DNA of 64,000 nt from Clarireedia homoeocarpa (GCA_001465935.1 LNKV01000021.1:342501-406500), one strand, 5' to 3'; shown: positions 12,301 to 24,660, counted from the stretch's first letter. The notes: generated from the letters alone by a model not told the origin. A program made the numbers and translations.

Positions 12301-15051
12301 TTTTTTCATTGCATTGTCATCCTTGTGGTGGTTTGTGAAGAAGAAATTCCTTTGTTTGGGTTGTTTGGTGAACTGTGGCTGCATAGGAGGGGTATATCTG
12401 GTTCACTGTGTGTAAAACTGTCAGCGCCGGATAGGATATGGATATTGAATCTTGCAAGTATTTTGTACATAGAAAAAGGTGGCGTTGAAGACCTGTTTGG
12501 TGGCTATGTCGTCTCGAGCACAATGCATGTTAGATTCATTTTGCCTTTGGAAAAACCACTTTTGCGCATAAATTTCAGTTGACTCGCCATCGGCTTGAGT
12601 CTTCCCTCACTATCTTGCTCTGCTCCATGGATCTCCTCCACAGCAACCATCCTCGACCTCACTCTCCCGACTGTCTGTCGATTCCTCATGTGCGTGCCTA
12701 AAGGTAACACATATATATTCCGGTTGGTGGAGTTCCATCAACTAACTCACTATCTGTGGGTGCGCAGTCGCTTCAAAAGCTAGATTTGTGCTTCTGGAGG
12801 CAAGCGGTCATGTATGTGGACAACGGCAGGTTGGATGGTTAGCGCGTTTGATGCCGTCTGGAATACCCACTACTTGAATGAGGAAGTCTCGGTAGAAGCG
12901 TAGGCATTGTTGATGTATTTCCTTGTTGGCGGTCTTCGAATTCGTTGTTATTATCCGTGTTTGTTATTTCAAGGATGTTGAACTACTTATATATCTATCT
13001 CTCCTGTAATAATCAGATATCCCATATAGGCAGTACCTGACAAGTGAATCCTTTCTATATATACGTCTTCATATAGCCATGTCCTCTTATACCACCCACT
13101 CACTGGTGCAATATCCCAACAATTATGTATGTAAAGGAGAGCTTACACTAACATTATTATTACATAGCCTGGAATTAGATTGGATTAGATCATTCTCTTC
13201 TATTCTGTTTCCTAGTTCTAAGTAGTAATTCATTGTCCTGTTGAGATAACGACTGAAAATATCTTAACTTTTATATATAGATTGTAGTTTACAACTCCCA
13301 GATTATGAGATTTCTGCAATGGGTCTCTATCTATCTATATGCTTCAGGCCCTGGGTGTAAGTGATAATCTACTTTCTAGTCTTTCCTGCTCGTTGGGGAA
13401 TCAATCTGTGATTGTAAAAGTGCTGCCGTTATCATCATCAACGTCAACATCAACATCAACATCAACGTCATCGTCTTTTACTTTCCAGTGCTATCTTTTC
13501 TCCAAGCTTCTATCACTGTTACTATTTATTCATTTCTCTTCTTAACACTTTGCAGGTAACCAACTCCTTGACCTATGTTCTTAATCCTTCGGTCCAAGTT
13601 TCCGCCATATCCTACATCCAGTCGCTCACTGAGCTCACACACGGAGACTCCTCCTCATTGTGAAAAGTTGTGAATGTTCCCGGCACCTCCAACAGAAGTC
13701 AAACTTAACGGATTTAATACATCGACGATACTTGCTATAACCACAAAGGATGCCATCATCCATAAACCAACCAACCAACTCACCACCCAGTATCCCAAAC
13801 TCCCCATCTCTCTCCCTCAACTCTATATTTATACACATACATACATACATACATACATACATACATACATACATACATACATACAGTAAAGACAAGACAC
13901 TTCTCACTCCTCACTCACATCTACACACTCTTTATCTATCTTCATCCTTATTTCCATATCCCATCCCATCACAAATCACCCAACCCCAACCCCAAACTCC
14001 AACACGACCTCCTCCCTCCACTATCATATTTATACCACACTGCATAAGTTATAGTAAATGAGTGACTAGCTCAGCCCAGCTCATCTTATCAATACACATC
14101 CATACATCCATCCATACACCCATCCATAAATATCCATCCATCCATCCATCCAACAAGCCCGCCCAGCTCATCTCATCTCACCTCAGGAACCACAACCACA
14201 ACCACAAACTCAACCTCACCATATCCATATCCATATCCATATCCACTCCATTCCCACTCCCATTCCCACTTCCCACATCCACATCCCCATCCACATCCCC
14301 ATCCACATCCCCACCAAAAAAGCCAGAAGAAACCCAGAAACCCAGCACCATAAACCACCGTAACCTCAACTCCACACAACACATCTCCCCCAACCTACCT
14401 ACCCCTCCCCCTTTTCCTCCTCCCCCTTTCCCCCCAAACCAAAATTCCAATCGCACGATACGACACGATACGATACTAGCAGCAAACAAACAAACAAACA
14501 AACCGACGGCGACCTAATCACAGCTAGCTAGCTAACTTACTCGTAGTAGTTAGTTAGTCATTGGAGGGAGGGATATTTATTTCGATTTTCCTATTGCATG
14601 GTATGGCATGGTGTTTTTCCAACTATGTAACTAGGTGCTGTACTGTAAACTTGCGCATCGATTAAAGGTTCGTGGGGTTTGCGCTTTTGCAGTGGGTGGG
14701 TGGGTGAGTGGGTGGTGCTTCTTCATTTGATTAATTGATTGATTGAAAAAAATCAAAAAAAAAATCGATATAAATTCCTCCCTGCTGTCCATCCCGCCCC
14801 CAATATATATCCAATCCGATTCAGATTCATTATACAAGTCGTCGTGTGTCCCATGTCCATTTACATTCATTCATCTCATCTCATCTCATCTCATATCATA
14901 CCCTCATTAAATCACCCTCATTCCCTCATCGCATACCATACAACATCAACGCTAACCTCCTCCTTCCCTCTCATTTACCAATCAATACCCAAATTGAAAC
15001 ACACGAAAGAAAAACAAAACGATAACCGCCAACCGCCAACCGCCAACCGCT
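9363..15051. other. 5.7-kb gene-poor, simple-sequence-rich spacer
   Basis: I see no supportable gene here. The stretch contains a 20-nt poly-T run (10310-10329), an assembly gap, a palindrome TAGATCTAGCTAGATCTA near 10975, TTTC repeats (about 11013-11040), TACC repeats (about 11126-11142), GGGGAT and GAGAGT repeats (about 11310-11370), CATCAA repeats (about 13435-13470) and a long A/C-rich zone (13.75-15.07 kb). Open frames in it are low-complexity translations or lack codon structure. Non-coding transcripts cannot be excluded from sequence alone. Confidence 0.5.
10821..10856. other. Assembly gap (36 N) inside a poly-G tract
   Basis: A run of N is flanked on the left by GGGGGGGACCGGGGG and on the right by eleven or more G. 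The gap size may be a placeholder; the true G-tract could be longer or hold other sequence. Confidence 0.98.
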
Positions 15052-15070
15052 TCAAACCATACCCCCAACA
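13750..15070. repeat. A/C-rich, G-poor low-complexity zone with microsatellites
   Basis: The plus strand here is strikingly poor in G. It includes about twelve ACAT units (13834-13885), CCATCCAT repeats (about 14100-14150), CATATC units (14219-14242), CACATCCC units (about 14277-14312), CAAACAAA (about 14484-14500), CATCT units (14872-14893) and AACCGCC units (about 15025-15050). It ends just beyond the stop codon of the Cys-rich GPI gene on the other strand. Confidence 0.8.
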
Positions 15071-16197
15071 ACACCTAGCCCCATTACTGCAGCCGCGTAG
15101 GGAATAGAACCCATGATTGTTGGTCTCGGCATAGCCGCTGCATTGGTTCCAATGACGAAAGAAGCTTTTATTTCGTTAGCGCCTCTTTCTCTGCATTTTT
15201 TTGCTAGTTGAGGGTTGCTCTTTCCCTACTTCCTTTGCAAAAGCAGGGGGGAAAAGATAGGAGAAAGTACAGGAAAGAGAAAGCAGTAAGATGAAGAAAA
15301 TACTACATACCTGTATTCGTCACAGTGCCCCCAGTCGTTCCAAACTGTGCGCACCCCGCGCTCTCAACCGCATTACACGCCACACTGCTCAAACTCTGAC
15401 AAACACTCACTGCGCTCGCTGCAGCTAAATATCTATTTCCCGCCAAACATGTTAGCTTTCCAAATTTTCTAAACCTCAGACCCTCCTCCCCCTCAAGAAT
15501 CGGAAGACACAAAAAAAAACAGATAGAGATAGCAAAGAAAAGAGAAGAAAACTCACCCCCCACTCGGAACACTAGCTGCAACAGTAATCCCTCCATTCGG
15601 CGCCGAAACCGTCACTCCTCCGCCCATGCCACCCTCCAAATCCACCGTACACAGCGCATAATTCTTCGCGCAGCTATCCGTGGCACTCGCGCACGCCGCC
15701 GAATTGCTATAACTCGTCGGCAGGACCGGGAACGGGAAATACGGGTTCGCGACGAACTGGCCGGTTTGCGTCGCCAGGTTGGAGGTGCGTGTTGGGGTGG
15801 TTACGGTGCCGGTGCACGAGGCCCCGAGGGGGCAGCAAGCGATGTTGTGTCGGGCGTCGGTTGAGCACGTAGCGGAGACGGGGCAGCAGGCGGCGGCGTA
15901 GGTAGCGCAGGGGGAGTAGGATGTTGGGCAGGCGTTGCGGGTTAAAGTGGTGGTGGTGGCGGCGCGTTTGAGGAGGTCGGGATGAGGGGGTTGTTGGGCG
16001 CCGCCGGCGGGAGAGGTGTTTTCTTCGGGGGAGGAGGGAGTGAGAGTGCTGTTGTCTGTTGGGGAGGAGGCATCTGAGGCGACGAGATCGAGTTGGAATG
16101 GTGCGTAGAAGGGTTCGGGGGCTGAGAAGGAAAGAGCCGTGGAGGAGGTGAGGAGGAGGGTGGTGGTGAAGGTGAGGGTGATGGCGGAGATATGCAT
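15052..16197 (-). CDS. Cys-rich secreted GPI-anchored protein
   Basis: Three exons join in frame: 16197-15557, 15432-15311 and 15137-15052 (849 nt, 282 aa). A signal peptide is evident (MHISAITLTFTTTLLLTSSTALS), followed by a Pro/Ser/Thr-rich segment and a Cys cluster with paired cysteines: CPTSYSPCATYAAACCPVS, then CSTDARHNIACCPLGASC. More cysteines follow (SAACASATDSCAKNYALC and, in exon 2, VCQSLSSVACNAVESAGC). Exon 3 encodes a hydrophobic tail (PYAAAVMGLGVVGGMV) with no charged residue after it, as expected for a GPI-attachment signal. The exon 1-2 join assumes an ATAG acceptor at 15433, preceded by a GCTAAC branch site; the nearer TTTAG would break the frame. It is most likely a cell-wall or plasma-membrane surface protein of unknown function, conserved in fungi. 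Confidence 0.8.
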
Positions 16198-17211
16198 TTT
16201 TTTCTGATAAACTTAGTGGTCAATTATTTAAGTCTAGTATAATGCAAGAGAAGGAATGGAATGCCAAAAAGAAAGTCGCCAAAAGATTGGAATGCAACAG
16301 GAACAGTATGAAAAGGAAGGAAAATACCTGAAATATCCTGTTCCGATTTTTAATATATTCTACTCCCAACCACCGACTTTTATCAACATGCGATTCTCGC
16401 TTCCCCCGCAGTCTCTCCTTGGCGATTACGAAGTGGAAGTTCTCGCGCAAATGATAGAGACGATGGATTGTTCAATTGGCGATGGACGGATGAAGAAAGG
16501 ACTGTAGAAGCTTCCTGGGAGATATATTCATGGTAATGAGAAGGTCCGATTCCAAGTTGAATCGAGGGCGGCGGTGATGCATCCATGCCATGCATGCATG
16601 TGTTTGCACTGTTGACCAATGATGAGGATGTCGTTGCTACAGGTACCGATTTCTTTTCGGGTTGGGCCGTCATAAGCTGGGTGTAGGGGCTTGGCGTTTT
16701 TTTAAACTCGAGGATGTGCATGTGAAATTTTCTGAACGGTACATAACTCATAACTCAGGCTCCGGGCTTCTTGATATAAAGACCGGGAAGTTGAGCACAA
16801 AGTAATTATTTCAGAAATAGTCAGTTTAAAACAGTGCAACTTCTTTACATGCTATATTGTAACTTCATACGTCGTCGCCATCTAGCTAATGTCGACTGAA
16901 CTACTATGAACAAGTGCTCTAAAATAGAAATGATATATATGGACGTCTAGATATATCCAAAAAGAGACAGGAAACTGAGTCGAACTGCTGAGCATCTATG
17001 TATTCCATCCATTCTATATGTACTTCCACGATATATGGGAAATTTACCCTGTATCGCCTTTTCCTTTCCTTCTCGATTAGCCAAGCGAGGCGCGGTGAGA
17101 GAGATACCTTCAGTTCCTTGTAGGGACAGCCTCATAGCGATATCTCTGGATATTTCTACTCTTGCAGGCTGCCCTACTCCTGATCAAATGTACTTTTTCT
17201 GTACATTGTGC
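16198..17211. other. Intergenic, no gene seen
   Basis: This holds the upstream region of the Cys-rich GPI gene (a simple A/G-rich leader near 16240-16330) and the 3' side of the MFS gene. No open frame has coding character. Confidence 0.5.
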
Positions 17212-19124
17212 TCACGTCTCAATTTTCTCGGTCGTCTTAGCTGTGCCGTTCAAGCCTTCCGACCCCACAGACTGAGGTATGGATCTCGGATTCTCATCAC
17301 CTTCCTTCACATTTGCTTCCTCCTCCTTACCTCTGTTTTCTCTCTTCAAGGTGGATTTCTCCATATCTTCCACCCCATCCTCCGTCGGCCCCTCATCAGC
17401 AGCAACCTCACTCAATACCCTCTCCACCGCCAAATCCTCCTTCTTTTCCATCCCCCCTGAACCCAAATCCCTCCTCCTCAAACCCCACCCCCCACCCCAC
17501 CCCCACCATCCCTGCTCCCACGGTCCCCTCCAAAAGCACAACAGCAGCCCCGCCCCCACAAATCCAATACTCATCTCCCCGCTCCTTTCCCACCCTCCCA
17601 ACGCATATACCCTATTTCCCGCCGCCGTCCCTGTCAGCTGTCCACAGAAAACCAGCACCATATACGCTGTATTGGTTCTATTCCGCGCTTTTGGTGCTAT
17701 ACTGTAAATCGCCGAGCGGTTCGCAATTTGCGCTGTTTGGATTCCTAGGTCCATAAAGAACGCTTCGAGGATCGGACCGGAGAGCGAATGTAGGCCGAGA
17801 AAGGTACCGATGAGGACTCCGGTGAGGCAATAGATGAGACCGAGGATTACAGAGAAGAGGGGAACGAATTTGTCGATTACGTAACGTGAGTAGATAGGGC
17901 CAGCGAGGAAGGTGGCGATGCCGATAAGGGCAAAGAGACCAATAGGAGTGGGAGAGAGATTGTAGGGCGGCGAGGAGAGAAGAAATGTAAGTGTGGTCCA
18001 GTAGGTGGTGAAGATAGTAGAGGTGCAGAAGCCGGTTAAGGAGGCCTGAATTAGAAGAGGGTTACGGTAGAGGAGTTGAATGATTGAGAAGAGCATGCCG
18101 AAATAGTTGAAGTCGCCCGGATTGGTGCGCGGGTAGTCAGGCATGAAGAGGTAGAGAAGAAAGAGGATTAGGTATTGGACGCCAAAAGCGAACCACTGGT
18201 AATATGAGCTTGAGTTTTTAGGCGTGATAAGAAGGGGAAAGATTACTTACGTAAATAGTACGCCAGTCGGTATACTGTGTTAAGATACCAGACAGTAGAC
18301 GAGCGATTAGCAGACCTAATGACAGACCAGAGGAGACGATGGCCAGGCATGTCGCTCGACGGTGTGGCGGCGCCAGTTCACCAACAAGAGGGAGCATGAG
18401 CTGAGGTGTAACTGTTGTCAAGGCAGTAATGAAAGAGATCCCAACGAAGACCGAAAATGACTTTGTCAGGCACAGTCCAAGCCACTATAAGGCAGTGTTA
18501 GAAGGAGGTGGTTGAGTAGTGTGAAGTGCAATATATGACTTACCATTGTAGCAGTAAAGAATACCAGGATGAGGACGAACGGGCGCCTCTTGAAGATATC
18601 CCCCAGTGGGCAGAGAAAAAGAAGGCCAGATGCATATCCTGCCTGGGAGACAGTAGGAATGACGGATGCGCGCTCATTGGTGACATTGAATTCATCTGCC
18701 AGAATATTGAGAATGGGATGACTGTAGTAGAGATTGGCTACTGTAAACGTGCAGGCCTTTTCGGTTGGGTTAACAGATGTATTTCAGAAGCAAGGTAGGA
18801 GTCCAAATCAATTCATAGATCAAATCAACTTACAAAAGCAAACAGCAAATTCAACATCATGCTAAACTCCGGTGGAGATTCCGGGTCATATCGACATCTC
18901 TCCGGCATCCAAGTAACTACCTTCCAACAAGACCTTACGAAGGCATTGTTCCTCAACATCGAAGTTCGTTCCTTTTGAGAATCTTCATGATGACTTCCCG
19001 TCGTCGAATTGCTCGATTCCCGAGTATCTTTCCCATCCGTTTCGTTCTGAGAATCGCCACCAGAGTGCGCGGGCAGTGGGGGTGGGGTATCCTGAATGGC
19101 GGGCTCGGAGGTCCGATCACTCAT
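17212..19124 (-). CDS. Major facilitator superfamily transporter
   Basis: Four exons join in frame: 19124-18834, 18756-18544, 18484-18251 and 18195-17212 (1722 nt, 573 aa). The first about 80 residues are hydrophilic (Ser/Thr/Asp-rich). A 12-helix MFS core follows, beginning MMLNLLFAFACTFTVANLYY. The loop 2-3 signature is GDIFKRRPFVL, and the loop 8-9 counterpart is in the GPIYSRYVIDKF region. Other visible helices are SVFVGISFITALTTVTPQLM, ATCLAIVSSGLSLGLLIARL and FIGFVGAGLLLCFW-like segments. The tail after about residue 475 is long, cytosolic and Glu/Lys-rich. It resembles the YnfM-like/uncharacterised drug:H+ antiporter group; the substrate is unknown. It is divergent from the small gene at 19962. 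Confidence 0.85.
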
Positions 19125-19961
19125 GCTTTATGTGTACGACCTGAAGGTAGAAAGAGCGACGACAGGGCGACAGGGCGACAGGAAAGTAGCATTGATTGTT
19201 GAAGAAGGAAAGATAGAATCAAATACTGAATATCTCCCAAAGATAAAGACGGTGTAAGTAATACAAAGTCATGGAGGCCATTTGCAGAAAATGCTAAGAA
19301 AACTATCCTTGTCATCGAATTCTAAACGGACAATCTAAGATTGATTACTATAATATGAGCTAGGACGTTGCGCTTATTATTTACACTACATAATGGACTT
19401 AAGCGGGGATAACTAGCTCTCGGGTCTTCAGTAAGCTTTCTGCAGGTTACTAGGAAAGTTTCCCGGTCTGTGGTCCTCATTGGTGTTCGCTTTCGTTCGT
19501 GACGGGAATCAACTTCCGATTTCTAGGGATATATCACATGACCTGCTTCACTCTACCCTATTCCTTATATACGCAGCATAGCCCCTCATTCTGCTGGTGA
19601 ATAATAGAGCGTTGGGTGATTAGTGTTAAGGAAAGTCTGGTACGATGTCAATGATGCTAAAATTTTGACGATTAGTATGAAACTACCATAAGATAGTAGA
19701 ACGCTAAGAAGATTTAGTAGACCATGAGTCCAGTTCAAATAAAAACCACTTACACCAGACCTAAGAGAAATGTCCTGATTATAAATTGCAACTGCCCTTG
19801 CATCGTTGTTCTTTTGATTGTATCCGAGTGGTTCGAAAGCAAAGTCCCTGATCATACGAGCAATTGTATCGTTGTTGCCATCTACAACAGTGATACAGAT
19901 ACTCAATCAAGTTCAACTACTTGCCAACTCTCTTCATTACACGCACGGAGGCTCTTTCATC
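19125..19961. promoter_or_regulatory. Divergent promoter region, MFS gene and hypothetical gene
   Basis: These 837 bp separate two outward-facing starts. No gene is supported inside it. A GACAGGGC direct repeat occurs near 19159-19180. No defined binding site is claimed. Confidence 0.45.
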
Positions 19962-20648
19962 ATGAGCTCCAATGATCCTTCCGCCATGGACATTTCACCA
20001 ATCGAGCCAACTGCTGAAAATCCCTGCCAAGCCCCTCATCCAACCGAGAACAATCATGTGGGTGACCCATTGATCCGAATCGACTCGAATAAAGCAAACA
20101 AAGTAATGAGCACTGAGCAGCATCATTTACTTCTCGAATACGGTAATGAACATGAACGCAAAGTCAAGGAAAACAAGGGGAAAAGGTCTGGCAAGGAGGC
20201 ACTAAACTCTTCATCACGACTGGAGCTGAAGCTTGGCAAGGATCGCGCGCCAGCTCGCAGACGCCATAGATGCCGCATCGAGAAGCTTCGCTGGGTTGCA
20301 TACCGGGCTGGGAAAGCCATGGAAGTAACCTACAAGCATGAACTGACTTTCGGCAACAACGATGCTGCTTTGCCATCCGAGGCTGTTAAGCAGCTCGTTC
20401 GTACCTTGACGCTCGTTGGCGGTCCAGGCGATTCCACACACCATCGACATGAGCATCAAGTTTCCCCAGTCATCTTTGTGGTTCTCCGTAGGTTGGTGGA
20501 AAACACTCCGGCTACATTGCCTTCCTCTGGTGTTGCACCACGACCAAAAAACGTCGTAGAAGTTGGTGACGTGGACGAAAAAATCGATGCCATCACAGAA
20601 AGAATCGAAGAGCTGGATATTGAGAACAGCATGGAGATGGACTCATGA
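19962..20648 (+). CDS. Hypothetical protein with basic centre and acidic helical C-terminus
   Basis: I do not recognise this gene. The start at 19962 (MSSNDPSAMDISPIEP) is preferred to an upstream in-frame start at 19818 because the extra 48 codons look like leader sequence and the 19962 ATG opens a Ser/Pro/Asp-rich N-terminus usual for nuclear fungal proteins. The frame gives 228 aa. A basic patch (KENKGKRSGKE and RAPARRRHRCRIEKLRW, about residues 70-115) is followed by a mixed region and an acidic, probably helical end (DVDEKIDAITERIEELDIE). No signal peptide or membrane segment is visible. Codon structure is clean over the whole length, which supports a real gene, but a spliced upstream exon cannot be excluded. 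Confidence 0.55.
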   Translation: MSSNDPSAMDISPIEPTAENPCQAPHPTENNHVGDPLIRIDSNKANKVMSTEQHHLLLEYGNEHERKVKENKGKRSGKEALNSSSRLELKLGKDRAPARRRHRCRIEKLRWVAYRAGKAMEVTYKHELTFGNNDAALPSEAVKQLVRTLTLVGGPGDSTHHRHEHQVSPVIFVVLRRLVENTPATLPSSGVAPRPKNVVEVGDVDEKIDAITERIEELDIENSMEMDS

Positions 20649-20923
20649 AGGATGAGTTGGGTAGAATGCTGAGGTGGTAAGTTACAACGGATCCAGTGTC
20701 TTGAACTAATTCTGACATTGAATAGTCTGATTTGAACGAGCGTGAAATACTCACACCTGGTGTATCCTTGGTTCCAAGGATAAATAATTGTAGTCCCTGT
20801 AGCAGATCCTTATATTTATCAGTCAATAAAAGGATATTCAATCTGTAGAATGATTGGTTAGCTAAGAAGGAAGTGCTAGACAGGGACCACGCTTATCTAT
20901 CTTGATCTATCTTGATCATCAAG

Positions 20924-21140
20924 CACCAGTGGGTGTACTAACTATCCGACCAACTTCGGATTTCTGATTGTTCAAGTGCAATCTGGACATTTGAAAACTT
21001 ATATATCTGATTGCCCTAGTACAATTTAATCATTAAGAGCTTGTATATACACTTGCTAGAGTAGAGATCTCAAAAATATATATTTTAGTCGAATATTGAA
21101 GTTTGGGGAGTTGGTCGGATAGGTAGTACACCCACTGGTG
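20924..21140. mobile_element. MITE-like element with 31-bp terminal inverted repeats
   Basis: The left end CACCAGTGGGTGTACTAACT (continuing to 20954) and the reverse complement of the right end (21110-21140) match at 30 of 31 positions. Similarity stops abruptly outside both ends. The 217-bp element is AT-rich inside and has no coding capacity. AAG precedes the left end and follows the right end, a possible 3-bp target duplication, too short to be sure. A non-autonomous DNA transposon is the simplest reading; the superfamily is not determined. Confidence 0.8.
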
Positions 21141-23397
21141 AAGTATGTCGCGACATAGCTACTTCCCTCACATTAAACACACACCAGCCAAGAAACCCTG
21201 CGACCGACTCAAAGCCGTTGTTGACTGAAAGCACCAGTCAATACAGAGAAATACGGATAAGGCAGCAAGCTAAACTGTAATAGTGAACAGGACAGGACTA
21301 GAAGACGGGGCCGGCACAACGTGGGAGCATACTCCGTAACAGTCTTGAGCGGTGAAGATAGAATCTGCTGTCACCTACACAGTGCTCCTGCTGGCGAAAA
21401 GTGCTGTGCAAGTGGATAACGTAACACAGTTTCAAATAAGTAACTGTCAGATCTTTTGACTGAGCCTCAGACTTCATATTGTGTGACACGGTTTCGGTAG
21501 TGATGAGGATTATCAATCGCTCCATCCAGAAATAATTGCCACATCAGATAGTTACAGCAGTTGTTTTGCGAAAAACCAATCGTTCGGGTCAAAATCATCT
21601 TATGCCGGAAATGAAATGAAGCCAAAAAATCGAAAGGTTCCATCCTCGTTACCTCGTTACCGTGTCATGTGCCGATCACATGTGGGTCTTGGCAGTCCCC
21701 CTTCTATGCTTCTACGTTTCTCACCGTGCAAACGATGTATAGTATACGAAGGTACAGTAGTTGGACCGTAATGCTTGTCAAGCCGGATAAACAATGGGTT
21801 ACAGCAGTTTGATTTCGAATTTCGTGCATGTCTTGAAAGAACGTCTGCGCGCTTTAATCCGTACGAAGTATATGCCGAATGAGTGAGTATTGTTCTGTGT
21901 ACCGTGCTCCGTGCTTCGTGCTCCGTGCTTCGTGCTCGAATCACCATAGATGTATATCGAGTAAGATGTACTGTATTTGGAGTAATCTCAAGACAATAGG
22001 GGACGGCAACGTTTTCCCCGGTGAACGGATTGTTGTGCTAGTGTTACTTTGTACAGTAGTGTGAACAGAGGAGGTCGGCGTGTCCATGGTCTGAGTTTTG
22101 GACTCTGAAGTTGGAAGTTAGGTGGCTGCGCGTCGGGTAAAGTCCAAGGAAGCCGATAGCACTGGCCTCAGCTGGGCACTGGCGAGACTGGATTGAGATG
22201 CAATCGCATAAGCATGATCTTGGTTGAGACGAAACCTGGTACTCTCCCCTCTCCCCTCCCAAGAACAAGAGTGCTTACCATGGTAGCTTTTGGAACATGG
22301 TATTCTGCTCTTGGCATACGGAGGGAGGGAGGGAGATCATGTTAGGGAGATCATGTTAGAGAGGTGACGCGCTTGGAGAACGATCAGTTCATACTTTGTA
22401 CAAAGTTCTTCGTAGGGGATTCGCAGGGGATTGGTAGACTCGGGCTTCAATTGTCTTTGACTTGGAAGCTCATTTTGGAAAAGGTCCCAGCGACGAAAAG
22501 GGAACACACCATAGAAGGAACATAGCTTGGATGGCTAACCGCATTCGGAGTCGTGTAAAAGTGGAACAAGTTGGGAAAAGGAAGTTTCTCTACGGAAGTA
22601 CGAAGGACTTCTCTACTTTGTAACATGGAGGAGACATTCTGTGAGTAAGAAGAAGCTTGATCGAATCTCTTTGTGAAGCGCCCTGCTTCACCCGTTGTTG
22701 CCATGGGCAGTTGATAAGCTCTCGGGAAGGCTTACGTTGCGACAGGATGTCCACATGGAAGGAATTTGTTGCAGTCCAGCCATTTTTGCCGCCATTTGTG
22801 CAGCCATTTATTTGGTCTTTTGATTGCAAGGCGTCAACGAAGGTACTATGGATGATACGAAGCATGAAAAAGGGAGCAAAGTGTGTGGGAGATGGGAAAT
22901 GGCAATTTCATCGTTTGCGCCGGTAGAAAGATGATAGATAGCAGGGTAGCAGGGAGCAGCCAGCGCAACTTTAATTGAGGGAGGGGTGTGTATCACAGAA
23001 AGATATCAATCAATGATACCTACAAAGTCCGAACTGCTTCCTACTTCCTTGCTGGTGTCCGAGACGACAGGGAGATGGATCAACAGTCCAAACAGAGACA
23101 CTCTCCGATGCCCAATGAAACATAGTTCTACTGTACTCGCTGTACTGTGCTGTCTTGTCTGTCCATTGTTCATTGTTCATTTCATTGCTGTGTTGTACGA
23201 AGTACCCAAGGACGAATGCGATGCGCCAAAGGCGGTGGGTGGCCACCGTTCAGGAACCAGGTCAATCTTTAATCCGCGCAGTCCAAGCTAATCCGCGCGG
23301 CCCAAGCTACTGTACTTTGTACTTCGTACCTTTGTTGACTTTTCCTATCCCGTAGATACCGTCGTGTGCTGGATGCGTCACGAAAATTGGCAAGAGA

Positions 23398-23502
23398 CAG
23401 ACCAGACATGGGTGGAAGCCGAGAGGAGACGAGAAGGAGAGGGAGACGAGAAGGAGACGAGACGAGACGAGAGGAGACGAGACGAGAGGAAACGAGAGGA
23501 TC
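23398..23502. repeat. Purine-rich GAGACGAGA tandem tract
   Basis: Imperfect tandem units GAGACGAGAAG/GAGACGAGACGAGAG make a homopurine-biased tract upstream of the DUF7707-type GPI gene. Confidence 0.75.
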
Positions 23503-23952
23503 CTGGTAAATTGCCAAGCTAGCCTCAGATCCATTAGCCGGCTCGGCTTTTCGCGCCCATTAATTCGCTATCGGCATTGCACTAACCGCATGGGGACTCG
23601 CCTCCCGCTTTCCTTTTACTTTTTTGCTCCCCTCACGATAAATTCTAAATACTTCGTACTAAATACCAAATTACCCTAGTCGGTAGTAGGTAAGGTACAT
23701 AATAGGTCCTCCAGTAGGTATAGTCCAAAATCAAATATCCCTCCCCAACCACCTTCCCGCGCCTTTTTCCCATTTCTACCTTTCCCATTCTCTCTCTCCA
23801 TCAACAAACAAATATTTCTCCAATTCCTCTCAAAACGTCTCTCAAAGCCTTCAATTGACTTCCACAGAAAATTCCCTTTCCCCCGTCCCACGAGATATCT
23901 CTTGCCATTGGAATTCTTCTTCATCAACAAAAACACTTCCAACTTTGCCAGA

Positions 23953-24660
23953 ATGTTTACCAAGTCGATTGTCGGTCTTGCCCTCGTTGCTCTCGTCGCG
24001 GCTCAAAGTGGCGGAACTACTTCCAACTCTACCATTGACCCATCCACCGTCTCTCCGTCTTTGAGATGTGAGTTTGCTCACCGAAAGCTGCCGCTGACAT
24101 GAAGACTGATTGATTATAGCTCAATGGTGTGCTGGTGAAATCTCGACTTGCGGCACTTTGTGCAACGGTAACCCCAGTACTAACGTTTGCGACCCTGTAA
24201 GTCATTTCTCAAACTTCAAAATGGCGTATACCGGATTACTGATACAAAAACCTAGGACACCTTGAACTACACCTGTACTTGCCAGTCGAATGGTTCTACC
24301 CCCGGTCTTCAATACTATACGCAAACCATGCCAACATTCATCTGCGAGAAGATCCACGATAACTGCATTGTCGCTGGTGAGAACGATGCCGCCGCTCAGA
24401 AGCTCTGCAACGAAAACGAGGTAAAAAACTGCGGCCACTTGAATCCGGACAACTACACTGCTGCCGCCACCACCTCAGCCTCCAGTACCAGCGCTAGTGC
24501 TACTGCTACCTCAGGTACCGCCTCCTCTGTCAGTGCTTCCGCCTCAGCTGCTACATCCAAAAGCGCTGCCGCTGCCGCTATCTCCTTGAACATTGGTCGC
24601 GAGTATGGTACTGGTCTGTTCGTTGCAGGTGTTGGTGCTGTCTTTGGCTTGATGGTTTAA
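23953..24660 (+). CDS. DUF7707-type Cys-rich GPI-anchored surface protein
   Basis: Three exons join in frame: 23953-24067, 24120-24196 and 24256-24660 (597 nt, 198 aa). The N-terminal signal peptide is MFTKSIVGLALVALVAAQSG. The mature part holds a compact Cys domain: QWCAGEISTCGTLCNGN, VCDPDTLNYTCTCQSNG, FICEKIHDNCIVAGENDAAA and KLCNENEVKNC. A Ser/Thr/Ala-rich stalk follows (about residues 130-175), then a hydrophobic tail (TGLFVAGVGAVFGLMV) typical of a GPI-attachment signal. This layout matches the fungal DUF7707 family of small secreted proteins; the function is unknown. Intron donors are GTGAGT and GTAAGT. The upstream 300 bases are C/T-rich, as often at fungal start sites. Confidence 0.85.

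Larger units (their letters stand above)
20649..23952. other. 3.3-kb spacer with one MITE-like element and no clear gene
   Basis: Apart from the element at 20924-21140 I see no gene. A TCCGTGCT/TCGTGCTC tandem motif lies at about 21904-21938, GGGAGATCATGTTA is duplicated near 22333-22358, and a GA-rich tract occurs at 23400-23500. Open frames near 22447-22926 have no conserved features. Confidence 0.45.

Noticed and set aside
13750..14517. Long plus-strand frames rich in His, Ile, Pro and Thr
   Set aside because: They come from microsatellites and the G-poor composition, which removes stop codons; no conserved sequence is visible.
17279..17756. Plus-strand Pro/Ser-rich frames
   Set aside because: They are antisense shadows of the Glu/Gly-rich tail of the MFS gene.
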